Shown one piece after another: positions 25,201 to 35,600 of a stretch of DNA of 64,000 nt (positions are counted from its first letter, which is position 1; each line of letters opens with the position of its first letter). The notes under the pieces are model-generated. The model saw nothing but the letters and a program-made list of their open reading frames with translations. It was not told the origin of the DNA and did no database searches. The translations under genes were made by a program, and so were the position numbers. The stretch is from Lautropia dentalis (GTDB lineage: Bacteria; Pseudomonadota; Gammaproteobacteria; Burkholderiales; Burkholderiaceae_E): positions 1,023,008-1,087,007 of the forward strand of contig NZ_RRUE01000001.1 of NCBI RefSeq assembly GCF_003892345.1. Reading direction: 5' to 3'.

Positions 25201-27840
25201 GAACGCGCCGTGCAGCTGGGCACCACGCCCTTCGTGCTGCTGCTCACCGCCTGGCAGCTGCTGCTGTTCCGCTACAGTGGCCAGCACGGCATCCGGGTCG
25301 GTGTTCCCGTGGCCAACCGGGAGATGCCGGCCGTGGCCGGCATGGTGGGCTGCTTCGTCAATACCCTCGTGCTGCAGCTGCGCATCGACGGGCGCGCTCG
25401 CCTCGGTGAACTGCTGGCGCATGCCGCCGCCCATCACCGGCAGGCCCAGCGGCATGCCCGGGTTCCGTTCGACCATCTGGTCGAGGTGCTGCATCCGGAC
25501 CGCGTGCCGGGCGTCAATCCGCTCTTCCAGGTGGCATTCAACTACCTGCAGGAAGATTTCGGCGGATTCTCCCGGCACACCGGTCTGGGCGTGCAGCCCG
25601 TGCTGTCCGTCTTGCGCGAGGCCCAGTTCGAGCTGACGCTGGAAGTTCGCCAGCCCGACGCAGACAGCGCCGGCCTGCGCTTCATTTTCGATACACGGGT
25701 GCTGCCGGCCGGGCTGGTCGCGCAGATGGCCGTCCACTATCGGGATCTGCTGCTCCTGCTGACCGGAGATACCGGTGCGCGGGTGGGCGATCTGGATTTC
25801 ATCGGCCCGCATCAGCGCCAGCAGCTGGCGGGCTGGGAGACGGGTGCCCAGTCCCAGGAAGACCCGGCAACCGTCGTGGCCGCCTTTGCACATCACGCGG
25901 CCGCATGCCCCGGGGCCACGGCGCTGCTGTTCGGCGAGCAGATGCTGTCACGTGGCGAACTGGCGCACCGTGCCCGGGCCGTGGCCCAGGCTCTGCAGGC
26001 CCGGGGTGTGCGGCCGGAGGACCGGGTGGGCATCCATCAGGAACGCTCGCTGGACCTGGTGGTGTCGATGCTGGGGGTGCTGATGGCAGGTGCCGCCTTC
26101 GTGCCGCTGGATCCGGAACTGCCGCCCCAGCGGCTGGCCTTCATGATGCAGGACAGTGGTCTGAAGGTGATGCTCACGCACGACCGGCTGCTGGCGGCCA
26201 TGCCGGCCGTGGCCGGGGTGACGCCGCTGCTGCTCGAACACATCTTCCCGCCGGCTTTCGCAGCACAGACAGATGCAGCCCCGCCGGCATCGCTGGCGCA
26301 GGCAGGTGCGGCCCAGCCAGCATCCCCGGCGCAGACAGGTGCGATTCTGCCGGCGGATGCCGCCGCTGACAGCGGTGCGTCCTGGCAGGCTCCCGCCCTG
26401 CACGGCAACCAGCTGGCCTATGTGATCTACACCTCCGGTTCCACCGGGCAGCCCAAGGGCGTGGGGGTGAATCACCGGGGGCTGGCCACCTGCATGGCGT
26501 GGATGCAGCGCGTCTACGGGCTGGGTGACGATGACACCGTGCTGCACAAGGCACCGATCGGTTTCGATGTCTCGTGCTGGGAAATCTTCTGGCCCCTGAG
26601 CGCGGGGATCCGGCTGGCCATCGCGCAGCCGGGCGATCACCGCGATCCGCAGCGCATCTTCGACCTGATCGAACGGCACCGGATCACGACGCTCAACTTC
26701 GTGCCGCAGATGCTGCAGCTGTTCCTGTCGCGGCCCGATGCGGCCGGGACGGGCCTGCGGCATGTGATGTGCGGCGGAGAGGCCATCAGCGCCCGGGTGC
26801 AGTCCGAGGCGGTGCAGAAGCTGGGTGCCGGTGTGCTGCAGAACCTCTATGGGCCCACGGAGACGACGATCCACGTCACCCGCTGGACCTGCCAGGATGA
26901 TGGGCGCACCCCCGTGCCCATCGGCCGGCCCATCGACGCCACGCAGGCCCATGTGCTCGATGCGGCGCTCAACCGTGTGCCGGCGGGTGTGGCCGGCGAG
27001 CTGTACATCGGGGGCGATCTGCTGGCACGTGGCTACATCAACCAGCCCGCACTGACGGCCGAACGCTTCGTGGCCAACCCATTCGTGCAGGTGGGCAGTC
27101 GCCTGTACCGTACCGGCGATCTGGTGCGCTGGAACGAGGCGGGCCAGCTGGAATATCTGGGCCGCATCGACGAGCAGATCAAGATTCGCGGGTTCCGGGT
27201 GGAGCTGGGCGAAGTGGAAGCGCAACTGCTGCGTCAGCCCGGGGTCCGGGAAGCGGTGGTCGTGGCACGCGAGACCCCGCAGGGCACCCAGCTCGTCGGC
27301 TACGTGTCCGGTGATGCTGCAGATGCGGCCCGGGCGGCCGGGGCCGGGCAGGGCAGGACACTGGATGGCGCCACCCTTCGCCTGGCACTCGGGGCCGTGC
27401 TGCCCGACTACATGGTGCCGTCGGTGATCGTGGTGCTGGCGGCCCTGCCGCTCAACGCCAACGGCAAGATCGACCGCCGGGCACTGCCGGCGCCGGTGTT
27501 CGATATGGGGGACACATACGAAGCACCCCAGGGTGAACTGGAGCAGAAGCTTGCGCAGATCTGGGCCGGTGTGCTGGGCATTTCGCGCCCCGACCGGCAG
27601 AAGAACTTCTTCGAACTGGGCGGGCACTCGCTGCTGCTGGCCACCCTGCACCAGCGCATCCAGGACGAGCTGAACGTGCGGGTGGGTCTGGTCGATCTCT
27701 TCCAGTTTCCCACCATCCAGGCCCAGGCCGCCCATCTGTCGGCACTGCGGGCGGCGCCGGGCAGTACCGGCGCTGCACAGGCTTCCGATGACCGGGGCGA
27801 ACGTCGCCGTCAGGCGATGCTGCGCCGCAAACGGGTTTGA
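22264..27840 (+). CDS. Loading protein: FAAL-T-C-A(Thr-like)-T
   Basis: An 1858-residue protein that should start the lipopeptide. Residues about 15-585 are a fatty-acyl-AMP ligase domain (ATP loop LQYTSGSTSDPKGVMVTH at 180), which activates a free fatty acid and passes it to the next carrier. Residues 588-634 are a repeat-rich linker. Carrier 1 has Ser681 in FFMLGGNSLS. The condensation domain, about 745-1190, has HHIVADAAS at H875-H876 (Ala instead of the usual Gly after Asp). The adenylation domain, about 1215-1740, has the code D-V-W-N-M-G-L-I-H-K, closest in my memory to threonine codes. Carrier 2 has Ser1789 in [10 protein letters not shown]. An Ala/Pro/Gln-rich insert lies before the adenylation core (DNA about 26260-26390). 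It starts with GAGGG upstream of the ATG. The PKS gene begins 6 bases after its stop. Confidence 0.93.
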   Translation: MTARQLQAPEDGFVPPRDFVQCLARLAEDRGNAVALTVVSQPAGAEVREEVFGYATLWTQVRALAATLQRQAVPGERALLLLDNDQHYVVGLFACFAAGIIAVPVFPPESARPQHVARLAGIAADAQARLVLTTAALAPLVTSALPALGVARLVEVDRADPALAGQWVEYQPVLTDTAFLQYTSGSTSDPKGVMVTHACLMANEAAIRALMAITAADRFAVWSPLFHDMGLIGGLLQPFYSGIPCVLCSPDHFTASPVRWLRLISQHRVTVSGGPDFAYRLCIDRVRESQCDGLDLSCWRVAYTGAEPIRPDTMQTFVDRFGRCGFAARAVYPCYGLAEGTLMVTGVLPGHGMHTVTFSETALARGQVLPEGDGVALVACGQAAAGHAVRIVDPGTGQMAAPNRVGEIWASGPSMAAGYWQNAPATADAFVTDDDGVRWLRTGDLGFVHEGQLFVAGRLKDMIIVRGHNLYPQDIEQAIETQLDEVRKGRVAAFAVAFDGQEGVGVAAEISRSIQRRVPPDALAGQIAAVVSAQTGEAPQVIALLEPGGMPKTSSGKLQRQRCRQQWQTQTLDVWALFEQGVLKQSGAVAQPDAPMQPGAMAQPDAPIQLDAPMQTGALTQPDTLMQPGAVTGESYAPGDGGPTLEGLAAELAEGWREALGAPRTTALTRHSHFFMLGGNSLSAVTLATRIASRYRVPFRPSHVFEHPRLEDMVACVTALGQQVQAGALPATDGPVALTPEDRALAQPLSPAQMRQWFLWQLDPAGTSYVIQGALDVSGALDAQALHRAVDQLVLRHASLRTQFLLTAGGLVRQRVLPTVPAVWLPEEQPVPLSERTARMQALAAQPFDLLAGPLARFVLLRHDAHRHTLVLLVHHIVADAASMQILLDDLGALYAVQAGLSASAPPEDAPQYIDYAVWQQAHPEQAFSAADVAWWQHELGTEHPPLTLSPGRQPADAAPRPAGLVEDAVPAPLFARVRERAVQLGTTPFVLLLTAWQLLLFRYSGQHGIRVGVPVANREMPAVAGMVGCFVNTLVLQLRIDGRARLGELLAHAAAHHRQAQRHARVPFDHLVEVLHPDRVPGVNPLFQVAFNYLQEDFGGFSRHTGLGVQPVLSVLREAQFELTLEVRQPDADSAGLRFIFDTRVLPAGLVAQMAVHYRDLLLLLTGDTGARVGDLDFIGPHQRQQLAGWETGAQSQEDPATVVAAFAHHAAACPGATALLFGEQMLSRGELAHRARAVAQALQARGVRPEDRVGIHQERSLDLVVSMLGVLMAGAAFVPLDPELPPQRLAFMMQDSGLKVMLTHDRLLAAMPAVAGVTPLLLEHIFPPAFAAQTDAAPPASLAQAGAAQPASPAQTGAILPADAAADSGASWQAPALHGNQLAYVIYTSGSTGQPKGVGVNHRGLATCMAWMQRVYGLGDDDTVLHKAPIGFDVSCWEIFWPLSAGIRLAIAQPGDHRDPQRIFDLIERHRITTLNFVPQMLQLFLSRPDAAGTGLRHVMCGGEAISARVQSEAVQKLGAGVLQNLYGPTETTIHVTRWTCQDDGRTPVPIGRPIDATQAHVLDAALNRVPAGVAGELYIGGDLLARGYINQPALTAERFVANPFVQVGSRLYRTGDLVRWNEAGQLEYLGRIDEQIKIRGFRVELGEVEAQLLRQPGVREAVVVARETPQGTQLVGYVSGDAADAARAAGAGQGRTLDGATLRLALGAVLPDYMVPSVIVVLAALPLNANGKIDRRALPAPVFDMGDTYEAPQGELEQKLAQIWAGVLGISRPDRQKNFFELGGHSLLLATLHQRIQDELNVRVGLVDLFQFPTIQAQAAHLSALRAAPGSTGAAQASDDRGERRRQAMLRRKRV
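24013..24165 (+). repeat. Repeat-rich linker between FAAL and carrier domains
   Basis: This segment encodes about 50 residues built from repeats such as PGAMAQPDAPIQ and TGALTQPDTLMQ, a 12-residue period with partial half-units. It lies exactly between the ligase and the first carrier domain, where a flexible tether is needed. Confidence 0.75.
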
Positions 27841-27846
27841 ACAGTC

Positions 27847-30800
27847 ATGAGCCAGACAGGCGAAATGTCGCAGGAAAACCTGCCCGGAATGAATGGACTG
27901 GAAATCGCCGTCATCGGCATGGCGGGGCGGTTTCCGGGTGCCGACGACGTGCAGGCGTTCTGGCAGAACATTCTCGAGGGCCGCGAAGCCGTCGTGGAAT
28001 ACAGCGATGCCCAGCTGCGCAGTCTGGGCGTGCCGCCGTCCGTACTGCACGATCCGGATTACGTGCGCGCCGGTGTCCCGTTCGAGGGTGTGGACCGTTT
28101 CGACGCGGCCCTGTTCGGTTTCACGCCCCGTGATGCCGAGCTGCTCGACCCGCAGCAGCGTCTCTTTCTGGAAACCGCCTGGCACGCGCTGGAGCATGCC
28201 GGCTATCTGGGCGGGGGGACGCAGGACGGCAACGCCATCGGTGTTTTCGGGGGATGCGGCACGCCGGCCTACCTGATCCGCCATCTGCTGGCGCAGAACC
28301 CGCTGACCGCGCGCAGCACCATTCTCGATGTCCTGACCATGGTCGGGGGCAACGGGGCCGATTCGGTGGCCACGCGCATCGCCTACAAGCTCAACCTGAA
28401 GGGGCCGGCCGTCACCGTGCAGACGGCCTGCTCGACCTCGCTGGTGGCGGTGCACATGGCCTGCCAGTCGCTGCTCGCCCAGGAATGCGACATGGCGCTG
28501 GCGGGCGGGGTGTCGCTCAATCTGCTCCAGCGCGGTGGCTATCTCTATCGCAACGGGGCCATCCTGTCGCGTGACGGGCATTGTCGCGCCTTCGATGCCC
28601 AGGCATCGGGCACGGTGCTGGGCAGCGGGGCGGGCATGGTCGTGCTCAAGCGCCTCGAGGATGCCATCCGCGATGGAGACTGCATCCATGCCGTCATCCG
28701 CGGCACGGCGGTCAACAGCGATGGCGCCGACAAGGTCGGCTTCACGGCGCCCAGCGTCCAGGGACAGGCAGCCGTCATCCGGGCTGCCCTGGCCGTGGCC
28801 GGCGTCGAACCGCACGAAATCGGCTATGTCGAGACCCACGGCACCGGCACCGTGCTGGGCGACCCGATCGAGATCGCCGCGCTGACCCAGGCCTTTGGGG
28901 ACGACTGCCCCCGCCAGCAGTGCGCCATCGGCTCGGTCAAGAGCAACATCGGCCATCTGGATGCCGCTGCGGGGGTCACGGGCCTGATCAAGACGATCAT
29001 GGCGCTCAGGCACCGCACGCTGCCACCGGCCATCAATTTCTCGGTGCCCAACCCGCAGATCGATTTCGCCGCCAGCCCCTTCCATGTCAATACCCGCGCC
29101 ACCCCCTGGCCGGCCCACCTGCAGCCGGCGTGTGCGGGGGTCAGCGCCTTCGGCATCGGCGGCACCAACGCCCATGTCATCGTGCAGGCGTGGGAACAGG
29201 CCGATGTCGGGTCCGGCCTGTCCTTCCCGCGTGAGAATGCTGCCGTACCCGCCGCATCTGCATCTGCAGCCGTTTCCGGTTACCCGGTACCGGATGCAGC
29301 AGGCGCTGGCGACGCCGTGCAGGCCCGTCCAGCACGGGGGAGCGCACCATTGCATGTACTGCCGCTCAGCGCGCAGTCCGATGCCTCCCTGCGTGCCGGT
29401 GCCGAGGCGCTGCAGGCGTATTTCGAAGCCCATCCGGATGCGCCCATGACGGACGTGGCGGGCACCCTGGCCGTGGGGCGGCGGATGCTGCCCAGGCGCC
29501 TGCTGGTGCTGGCTCGCGACGCTCAGGACGCCGCCGATGCCCTGATCCGCCAGCCGCTGGACCGCTACTTCGAAGGGGCGGCCCTGACCGATGCACCGGC
29601 CCTCACCTTCATGTTCCCGGGGCAGGGGGCCCAGCACCCCAACATGGGGCGCAGCTTCTACGACAGTCACGCCCGGTATCGTGAGGTGGTCGATGACTGC
29701 TGCGCGCGCCTGCGCCCGCTGCTGGACATCGATCTGCGCACCCTGCTGTATCCGGACCTGCATGGCCGGGACGAGACCGAGGCCGCTGCGCTGCTGACGC
29801 AGACCCGCTACACCCAGCCGGCCATGTTCGTGGCGGGCTACGCCATGGTGCAGCAGCTGCATGACTGGGGGATCACACCGCAGGCCATGATCGGTCACAG
29901 CATCGGTGAATACGTGGCGGCCTGCGTCGCTGGTGTGTTCTCGCTGGCGGATGCCCTGCACGTCGTGGCCATGCGCGGGCGGCTGATGCACGGCATGCCG
30001 CCGGGTGCCATGCTGGCCGTCGGGCTGGACGAGGCGGCGCTGCAGCAGCACCCGCTGGCCGACTGCGATCTGGCTGCCGTCAATGCCGCCGGCATGAGCG
30101 TGCTGGCGGGCACGGACGAGGCCATCACACGGGCCGAGGCGCAATTCCGGGGACAGGGCATTGCGGTGAGCCGGCTGCGGGTCTCGCAGGCATTCCATTC
30201 GCGCATGCAGGAACCCATGCTGGCCGCATTCGAATCGGTGCTGGCCGGTATCTCCCTGAAACCGCCGGCCATCCCCTTCCTGTCCAACCTGACCGGAACC
30301 TGGATCCGGCCGGACGAGGCACAAAGCCCGTCCTACTGGGTGCGCCAGCTGCGGAACACGGTGCGCTTTGCCGATGGCATCACCGAACTGCTGCAGCAGG
30401 AAGGGCGCGTGCTGCTCGACATCGGGCCGGGTCACACCCTGCAGCGCCTGGTGCGTCGTCATGCGGCGCTGGGCGATACGCCGGTGCTGGCCATCCAGCA
30501 GCCGCCGGATGGTGCCGGTCCGGGGACTGCAGAGGCCGGCGGGGTCATTCAGCCCGACCGCGAGGCCCAATTGCAGGTCTGCCTGGCCCAGCTCTGGGTG
30601 GCGGGGGTGGATGTGCAGGCTTCTCCGCTGTTCCGGCACACGCACATCCGGCGCCTGCCGCTGCCCCTGTACGTCTTCGACCGCCAGTCCTACTGGGTCG
30701 ACGTTCCCGCCGATACGGACACGGAACGCCACGCCCTGACGTCCGAACCCGTGCGCCTGGCGGGGCGCAATGCCTGGCTCTACGTGCCGGTCTGGAACCG

Positions 30801-32637
30801 CCAGCCTGCCAGCCCCATGCAGCTGCCCGAGCGTGCCCGGGTGCTGCTGCTCGGCGAGCCGGTGCCGCTGCTGCTGGCGCTGCAGATGTGGCTGGAACAG
30901 CAGGGCTTTCAGGCGGTGCTGGCCAGTACCGGCCCCGAATACCAGCGGGTGAGCAGCACGCACTACCGGCTGCGTCCCCGGCATGACGACGACTTTGCCC
31001 GGCTGCTGCAGGACCTGGCCCAGGATCAGGGCCGGCCCACCCATGTCTGCCATGCCCAGAGCCTCGGCATGACGGGCAGCGGGGAGGCAGCCGTCGGGAA
31101 TACTGGCAGCAGGGAGCATGGCAGTGAGGTGTCTGGCAGTACGGTAGTGGACAGTTCGGTGGTATCCGGGGGCAGATATGATGAAGAGACCGCCGTGCAG
31201 GATGCCCTGCTCGGCCTGCTGTCGCTGGCGCGCCACTGCGGCGAGGATCTCAACGCGGGCTGCCGTCTGCTGGTGCTGACCCGCGCTTCCGACGATGTGA
31301 CCGGTGCCGAAGCCCTGCAGCCCCTGCAGGCGCTGCTGCATGGTCCGTGCGTGGTCATTCCGAAGGAATATCCGCACCTCGACTGCGTGCGCCTCGACCT
31401 CGATGTCGATGGCCAGTGCACGGCGCGCCGCGTGGTCGAATGCATTGCACAGACCCTCTTTGCACCCGAGCCCGATGCCGTGCAGGCATGGCGCGGTTCG
31501 CACCGCTGGACCCAGACCTACACCGCACTGCCCGACAACCCGCCGGGCCGCCCGCTGGGGCTGCGCCGCCAGGGCTGCTACCTGATCACCGGCGGGCTGG
31601 GGGGTATCGGTTTTCACTTGGCCCGCCATCTGGCACAGCACTGGCAGGCCAGCCTGGTGCTGCTCGGCCGTTCCGGCGAATCCGCCCATGCCCAGCGCAT
31701 CGGCGAGCTGAAGGCCCTGGGTGGCCGTGTGATGGTCTGCCAGGTGGATGTGGCCGACGCCGCAGCGGTCTCCGCCGCCGTGGCGCGGGCGCAGGCGGAA
31801 TTCGGCATGATCGACGGCGTCATTCACGCTGCGGGGGTGTCGCACCAGCAGCTGGTGGCCCAGATCGGCCCCGAAGACCTCGCGCCGGCCCTGGCGGCCA
31901 AGGTGCAGGGCACGCAGAACCTGCTCGATGCCATCCGTGCGCCGGGCATGGCCCCCCCGGTGTTCGTGATGCTCTTCTCGTCGCTGGCCAGCACGCTGGG
32001 CGGGGTGGGCAATGCCCTGTACGCCGGTGCCAACGCCTGTCTCGATGCCGCGGCGGCCGCCTGGCGCGACGAGGGTGGCACACGGGTCATGGCCGTGAAC
32101 TGGGACGGATGGCGCGACATCGGCATGGCAGCCGACATGCACCTGCCCGACCACGTGGGCATCTCGCCCGACCAGGGCATGGCGCTCTTCGAGACCCTGC
32201 TGGCATCCGGAGAGGACAGCCAGGTGCTGGTCAGCACCATTCCGCTGGCGCAGCGCTGGGCGGCAACCCAGGACGCCTGGCCGCAGCCACGGGCAGCGGC
32301 CGAGGCCGATCTTCCGGCCCGCCAGCGGCAGCCGCGCCCGGCCCTGCGCACGGCCTACGTGGCGCCGGCCGACGATCTGGAAGAGAGCCTTGCCGAAATC
32401 TGGGCCGACATGCTCGGCATCGAGGGCATCGGCACTCACGATTCACTGTTCGAGCTGGGCGGCGACTCCCTGCTGGCGGTCCAGCTGCTGGCGGTGGTCA
32501 AGCACGCCTACGACGTCGACATTGCCCCGGCGGGCTTCTTCCAGAAGCCCACCATTGCCGCGCTGGCCGTTCAGCTGGAGCTGAAGGTCATGGCGCAGAT
32601 TCAGGAAGAGGAAGCCCCGGACGGGGCCTCCGTGTGA
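27847..32637 (+). CDS. Type I PKS module (KS-AT-KR-ACP)
   Basis: A 1596-residue single polyketide module that should extend the acyl-threonyl chain by one two-carbon unit. Ketosynthase about 15-435 with C195 (QTACSTS), H331 (ETHGTGT) and H370 (NIGHLDA). Acyltransferase about 570-880 with S685 in GHSIGE and AFHS at 783-786, the malonyl-CoA-type motif. A structural region plus ketoreductase from about 960 to 1430, NADPH loop TGGLGGIG near 1250 and catalytic Ser/Tyr region [20 protein letters not shown]. Carrier with Ser1541 in FELGGDSLL. There is no dehydratase, enoylreductase or C-methyltransferase, so the unit should stay a beta-hydroxy acid without alpha-methyl. A Ser/Gly/Val-rich insert (residues about 1075-1110) breaks the region before the ketoreductase. 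It sits between the loader and the large NRPS genes in biosynthetic order. Confidence 0.95.
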   Translation: MSQTGEMSQENLPGMNGLEIAVIGMAGRFPGADDVQAFWQNILEGREAVVEYSDAQLRSLGVPPSVLHDPDYVRAGVPFEGVDRFDAALFGFTPRDAELLDPQQRLFLETAWHALEHAGYLGGGTQDGNAIGVFGGCGTPAYLIRHLLAQNPLTARSTILDVLTMVGGNGADSVATRIAYKLNLKGPAVTVQTACSTSLVAVHMACQSLLAQECDMALAGGVSLNLLQRGGYLYRNGAILSRDGHCRAFDAQASGTVLGSGAGMVVLKRLEDAIRDGDCIHAVIRGTAVNSDGADKVGFTAPSVQGQAAVIRAALAVAGVEPHEIGYVETHGTGTVLGDPIEIAALTQAFGDDCPRQQCAIGSVKSNIGHLDAAAGVTGLIKTIMALRHRTLPPAINFSVPNPQIDFAASPFHVNTRATPWPAHLQPACAGVSAFGIGGTNAHVIVQAWEQADVGSGLSFPRENAAVPAASASAAVSGYPVPDAAGAGDAVQARPARGSAPLHVLPLSAQSDASLRAGAEALQAYFEAHPDAPMTDVAGTLAVGRRMLPRRLLVLARDAQDAADALIRQPLDRYFEGAALTDAPALTFMFPGQGAQHPNMGRSFYDSHARYREVVDDCCARLRPLLDIDLRTLLYPDLHGRDETEAAALLTQTRYTQPAMFVAGYAMVQQLHDWGITPQAMIGHSIGEYVAACVAGVFSLADALHVVAMRGRLMHGMPPGAMLAVGLDEAALQQHPLADCDLAAVNAAGMSVLAGTDEAITRAEAQFRGQGIAVSRLRVSQAFHSRMQEPMLAAFESVLAGISLKPPAIPFLSNLTGTWIRPDEAQSPSYWVRQLRNTVRFADGITELLQQEGRVLLDIGPGHTLQRLVRRHAALGDTPVLAIQQPPDGAGPGTAEAGGVIQPDREAQLQVCLAQLWVAGVDVQASPLFRHTHIRRLPLPLYVFDRQSYWVDVPADTDTERHALTSEPVRLAGRNAWLYVPVWNRQPASPMQLPERARVLLLGEPVPLLLALQMWLEQQGFQAVLASTGPEYQRVSSTHYRLRPRHDDDFARLLQDLAQDQGRPTHVCHAQSLGMTGSGEAAVGNTGSREHGSEVSGSTVVDSSVVSGGRYDEETAVQDALLGLLSLARHCGEDLNAGCRLLVLTRASDDVTGAEALQPLQALLHGPCVVIPKEYPHLDCVRLDLDVDGQCTARRVVECIAQTLFAPEPDAVQAWRGSHRWTQTYTALPDNPPGRPLGLRRQGCYLITGGLGGIGFHLARHLAQHWQASLVLLGRSGESAHAQRIGELKALGGRVMVCQVDVADAAAVSAAVARAQAEFGMIDGVIHAAGVSHQQLVAQIGPEDLAPALAAKVQGTQNLLDAIRAPGMAPPVFVMLFSSLASTLGGVGNALYAGANACLDAAAAAWRDEGGTRVMAVNWDGWRDIGMAADMHLPDHVGISPDQGMALFETLLASGEDSQVLVSTIPLAQRWAATQDAWPQPRAAAEADLPARQRQPRPALRTAYVAPADDLEESLAEIWADMLGIEGIGTHDSLFELGGDSLLAVQLLAVVKHAYDVDIAPAGFFQKPTIAALAVQLELKVMAQIQEEEAPDGASV

Positions 32638-32674
32638 GCGGTTTTTCGGGATAAGCGGTATTTCAGGAGCCAGC

Positions 32675-35600
32675 ATGTCCAGCAAGGAACAGCGTGACGC
32701 ACTTCGCAGCCAACTGAGCCCCGCACAGCGGGCCGCCCTGCAGGCACGCCTGCGTGGGGGCGCCAGGGCGCGCACGGCGGGGGCTGCCGGTGCAGCCGGT
32801 GATGCGTCCGCCGCCGCTGGCACGGCAGCGGGTGCTGGCGCTGGTACCGCTCCCGGTGCAGGTGTCGTCCCCGGTGCGGGGGCGGGCGTCGTCGCTGGCA
32901 CGGGTGCTGCCGGTGCAGGTGTCGCTCCCGGTGCGGGTGCGGCCTCTGGATCACGCGCCGTTCCCGGCAGGGGCGTCGTGCCCGGTGCACGCGCGGCCGG
33001 CGTGTCCCGCCAGCAGACCGTGCCGCACCGTCCCGATGCCGCGGCCGATACCGTGCTGTCGTTTGCACAGATGCGGCAGTGGTTCCTGTGGCAGATGGAT
33101 CCGTCCACGACTGCCTATCACATGTGCGGCGGCCTGAAGCTGCGTGGCCGGCTGGATGCGGCACGGCTGCGGCAGGCCCTGCAGGCCGTGGTCGATCATC
33201 ACCCCAGCCTGCGCACGACCTTCCATGCGGGCGAATCGGGCGAAGTGTGGCAGCGGGTACACCCGCAGCTGGTGCTGGACGTGCCGCTGCTGGACATGAC
33301 GGCCGGCAGGGTGGCAGCGGAAGCCGCAACCGAAGTCCTGGACGCAACCCAAAACGTGGCTGCAACCCAAAATATGGCGGCAACCGGCGCGGTGACTCGA
33401 GCTGCATCGACAGCTGCTGCCGCAACCGCAACCGCAGCCGTGCAGGCAGACGCACCGGCAAATGCAACGGCCACGCTGGTGGAAAGACAGGTCGCCCGGC
33501 TCAGCCACGAACCCTTCGATCTCACGCGTGGCCCGCTGCTGCGTGCGCAGCTGCTGCGCACGGCGCCGGACGAACACCATCTGCTGGTCGTCGTGCATCA
33601 CATCGTCTGCGACGAATGGTCGGTCCAGCTGATCATCGACGAACTGGCCAGACGCTACCGTGCAGCCGTTCTGGGCGAAACCGTGCAGATGCCCGAGCCG
33701 GCCATCACCTATGCCGACTATGCCCACTGGCAGAAGCAGTGGATCGACACCGAGCCGGCGCGCCAGCAGCGTGACTGGTGGCGCACACAGCTGGGCAGCG
33801 CCGATGATGTACTGGCACTGCCCACCGATCATCCCCGCCATGCCGATGGCAAATACCGCGTGGCCTTCGAGGGCACGACGCTCGACCGTGCGCTGGTTGC
33901 CCGCCTGCAGGCGTTTGCACGGAGCCAGGGGGGCACGCTGTTCATGACGCTGCTCACGGCATTTCATGCGTGGCTTTACCGTCATGTGGGGCTCGACACC
34001 ATCCGGGTCGGCATCCCGTCGGCCAGTCGCCATCTGCCGGAGACCCAGGGCGTGGTGGGGCTGTTCGTCAACACGCTGGTCGTGCAGACGATGCCCGAAA
34101 ATGCCCGCAGTCTGGATGCCCTGTTCGCCCAGGTGCGTGATGCCGTGCTGCAGGCGCAGAGCCATCCCGACATCCCCTTCGATCACCTCGTCGAGGTGCT
34201 GCAGCCCACGCGTCACTATGGTGTGCACCCGGTATTTCAGGTGATGTTCAACCACCTGCGCCAGTCGCGCCGCGACGCGGAAAACTGGCCGCAGCTCACG
34301 GTCGAGCGCCTGCATTTTGCCGAACCGGATGCACAGTTCGAACTGACGCTGCAGACGGTCGAAGACGAAAACGGCAACGTGACCATCCGCTTTTCCTGCG
34401 CCCGGGAACTGTTCGAACCCGCCACCCTGACACGCATGGTGCAGCGTTATGTGGCCCTGCTGGAACAGCTGGCCGATGCCGGCACCGCGCAGGCGCGGAT
34501 CGATGCCCGGCCACTGGTCGATGCGGCCGAACGGCAGCAGCTGGCGCAATGGTCGGAAAACACGCAGACATTTTCGGCCTTTCCTGCCGTTCATGCGCTG
34601 ATCGAAAATCAGGTCGCTGCAAATCCGGATGCCGTGGCCGTGGCCTTCGACGACACCACGCTCAGCTACCGCGAACTGAACGCCCGGGCCAACCGTCTGG
34701 CCCATCATCTGCTGGCGCAGGGCATCGGTACGGACAGCCGGGTCGGTGTGAGCCTTTACCGTTCGCCCGACATGGTGGTGGCCCTGCTGGCGGTGCTGAA
34801 GGCGGGGGGCGCGTATGTGCCGCTCGATCCCGATCTGCCCGTGCAGCGCCTGGCCGGCATGCTGCACGACAGCGGGGCGCGCCTGCTGCTGACCCATGCG
34901 GATCTGCTGAAGACATGGTCCGGTACGGAACCCGTTTTTCCGCCCGTACCGGCGATGGCGCTCGACGTGCTCGACACCCGGGGATGTTCCGATGCCAATC
35001 CCGGCCTGCCCGTGCATGACGAACAGCTGGCCTATGTCATCTACACCTCCGGTTCGACCGGTGCCCCGAAAGGGGCCGGCAACCGTCATCGTGCCCTGTC
35101 GAACCGGCTGCAGTGGATGCAGCAGGCGTATGGCCTGACGGCGCAGGACGTGGTGCTGCAGAAAACCCCGTTCAGTTTCGATGTGTCGGTGTGGGAATTC
35201 TTCTGGCCGCTGATGCAGGGCGCCACGCTGGCCGTGGCACGCCCGGGAGATCATCGGGATCCGCAACGCCTGCGCGAACTCATCGACCATCACGGTGTCA
35301 CCACCCTGCATTTCGTGCCCTCCATGCTGCAGGCTTTCCTGCAGTACGAGGGCGTGCAGGACTGCACGAGCCTGCGCCGGATCATCTGCAGCGGCGAAGC
35401 CCTGCCGGTCCCGGTTGCACAGCGTACGCGCGAGATGCTGCCCGGAGCAGCCCTGCACAACCTGTACGGCCCCACCGAGGCGGCCATCGATGTCACCAGC
35501 TGGACCTGCACCGGTGAAATACCGGCGTCCGTGCCCATCGGCGCCCCTATCAGCGGCATTGCCACGCACGTGCTGGATGCTGCGCTCAACCCCGTGGCAC

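Noticed and set aside
25948-32439. Very long open frame on the minus strand opposite the FAAL and PKS genes (over 2100 codons), and similar ones opposite the NRPS genes and lpdA
   Set aside because: High GC at third codon positions keeps the opposite strand free of stops. The translations are His/Arg/Gln-rich with no domain motifs, while the plus strand has clear catalytic motifs throughout.
33330-33475. Possibility that inserts in condensation domain 1 and other domains are frameshifts or sequencing errors
   Set aside because: The frame continues cleanly with intact motifs on both sides, and inserts of several types occur in many modules in frame.
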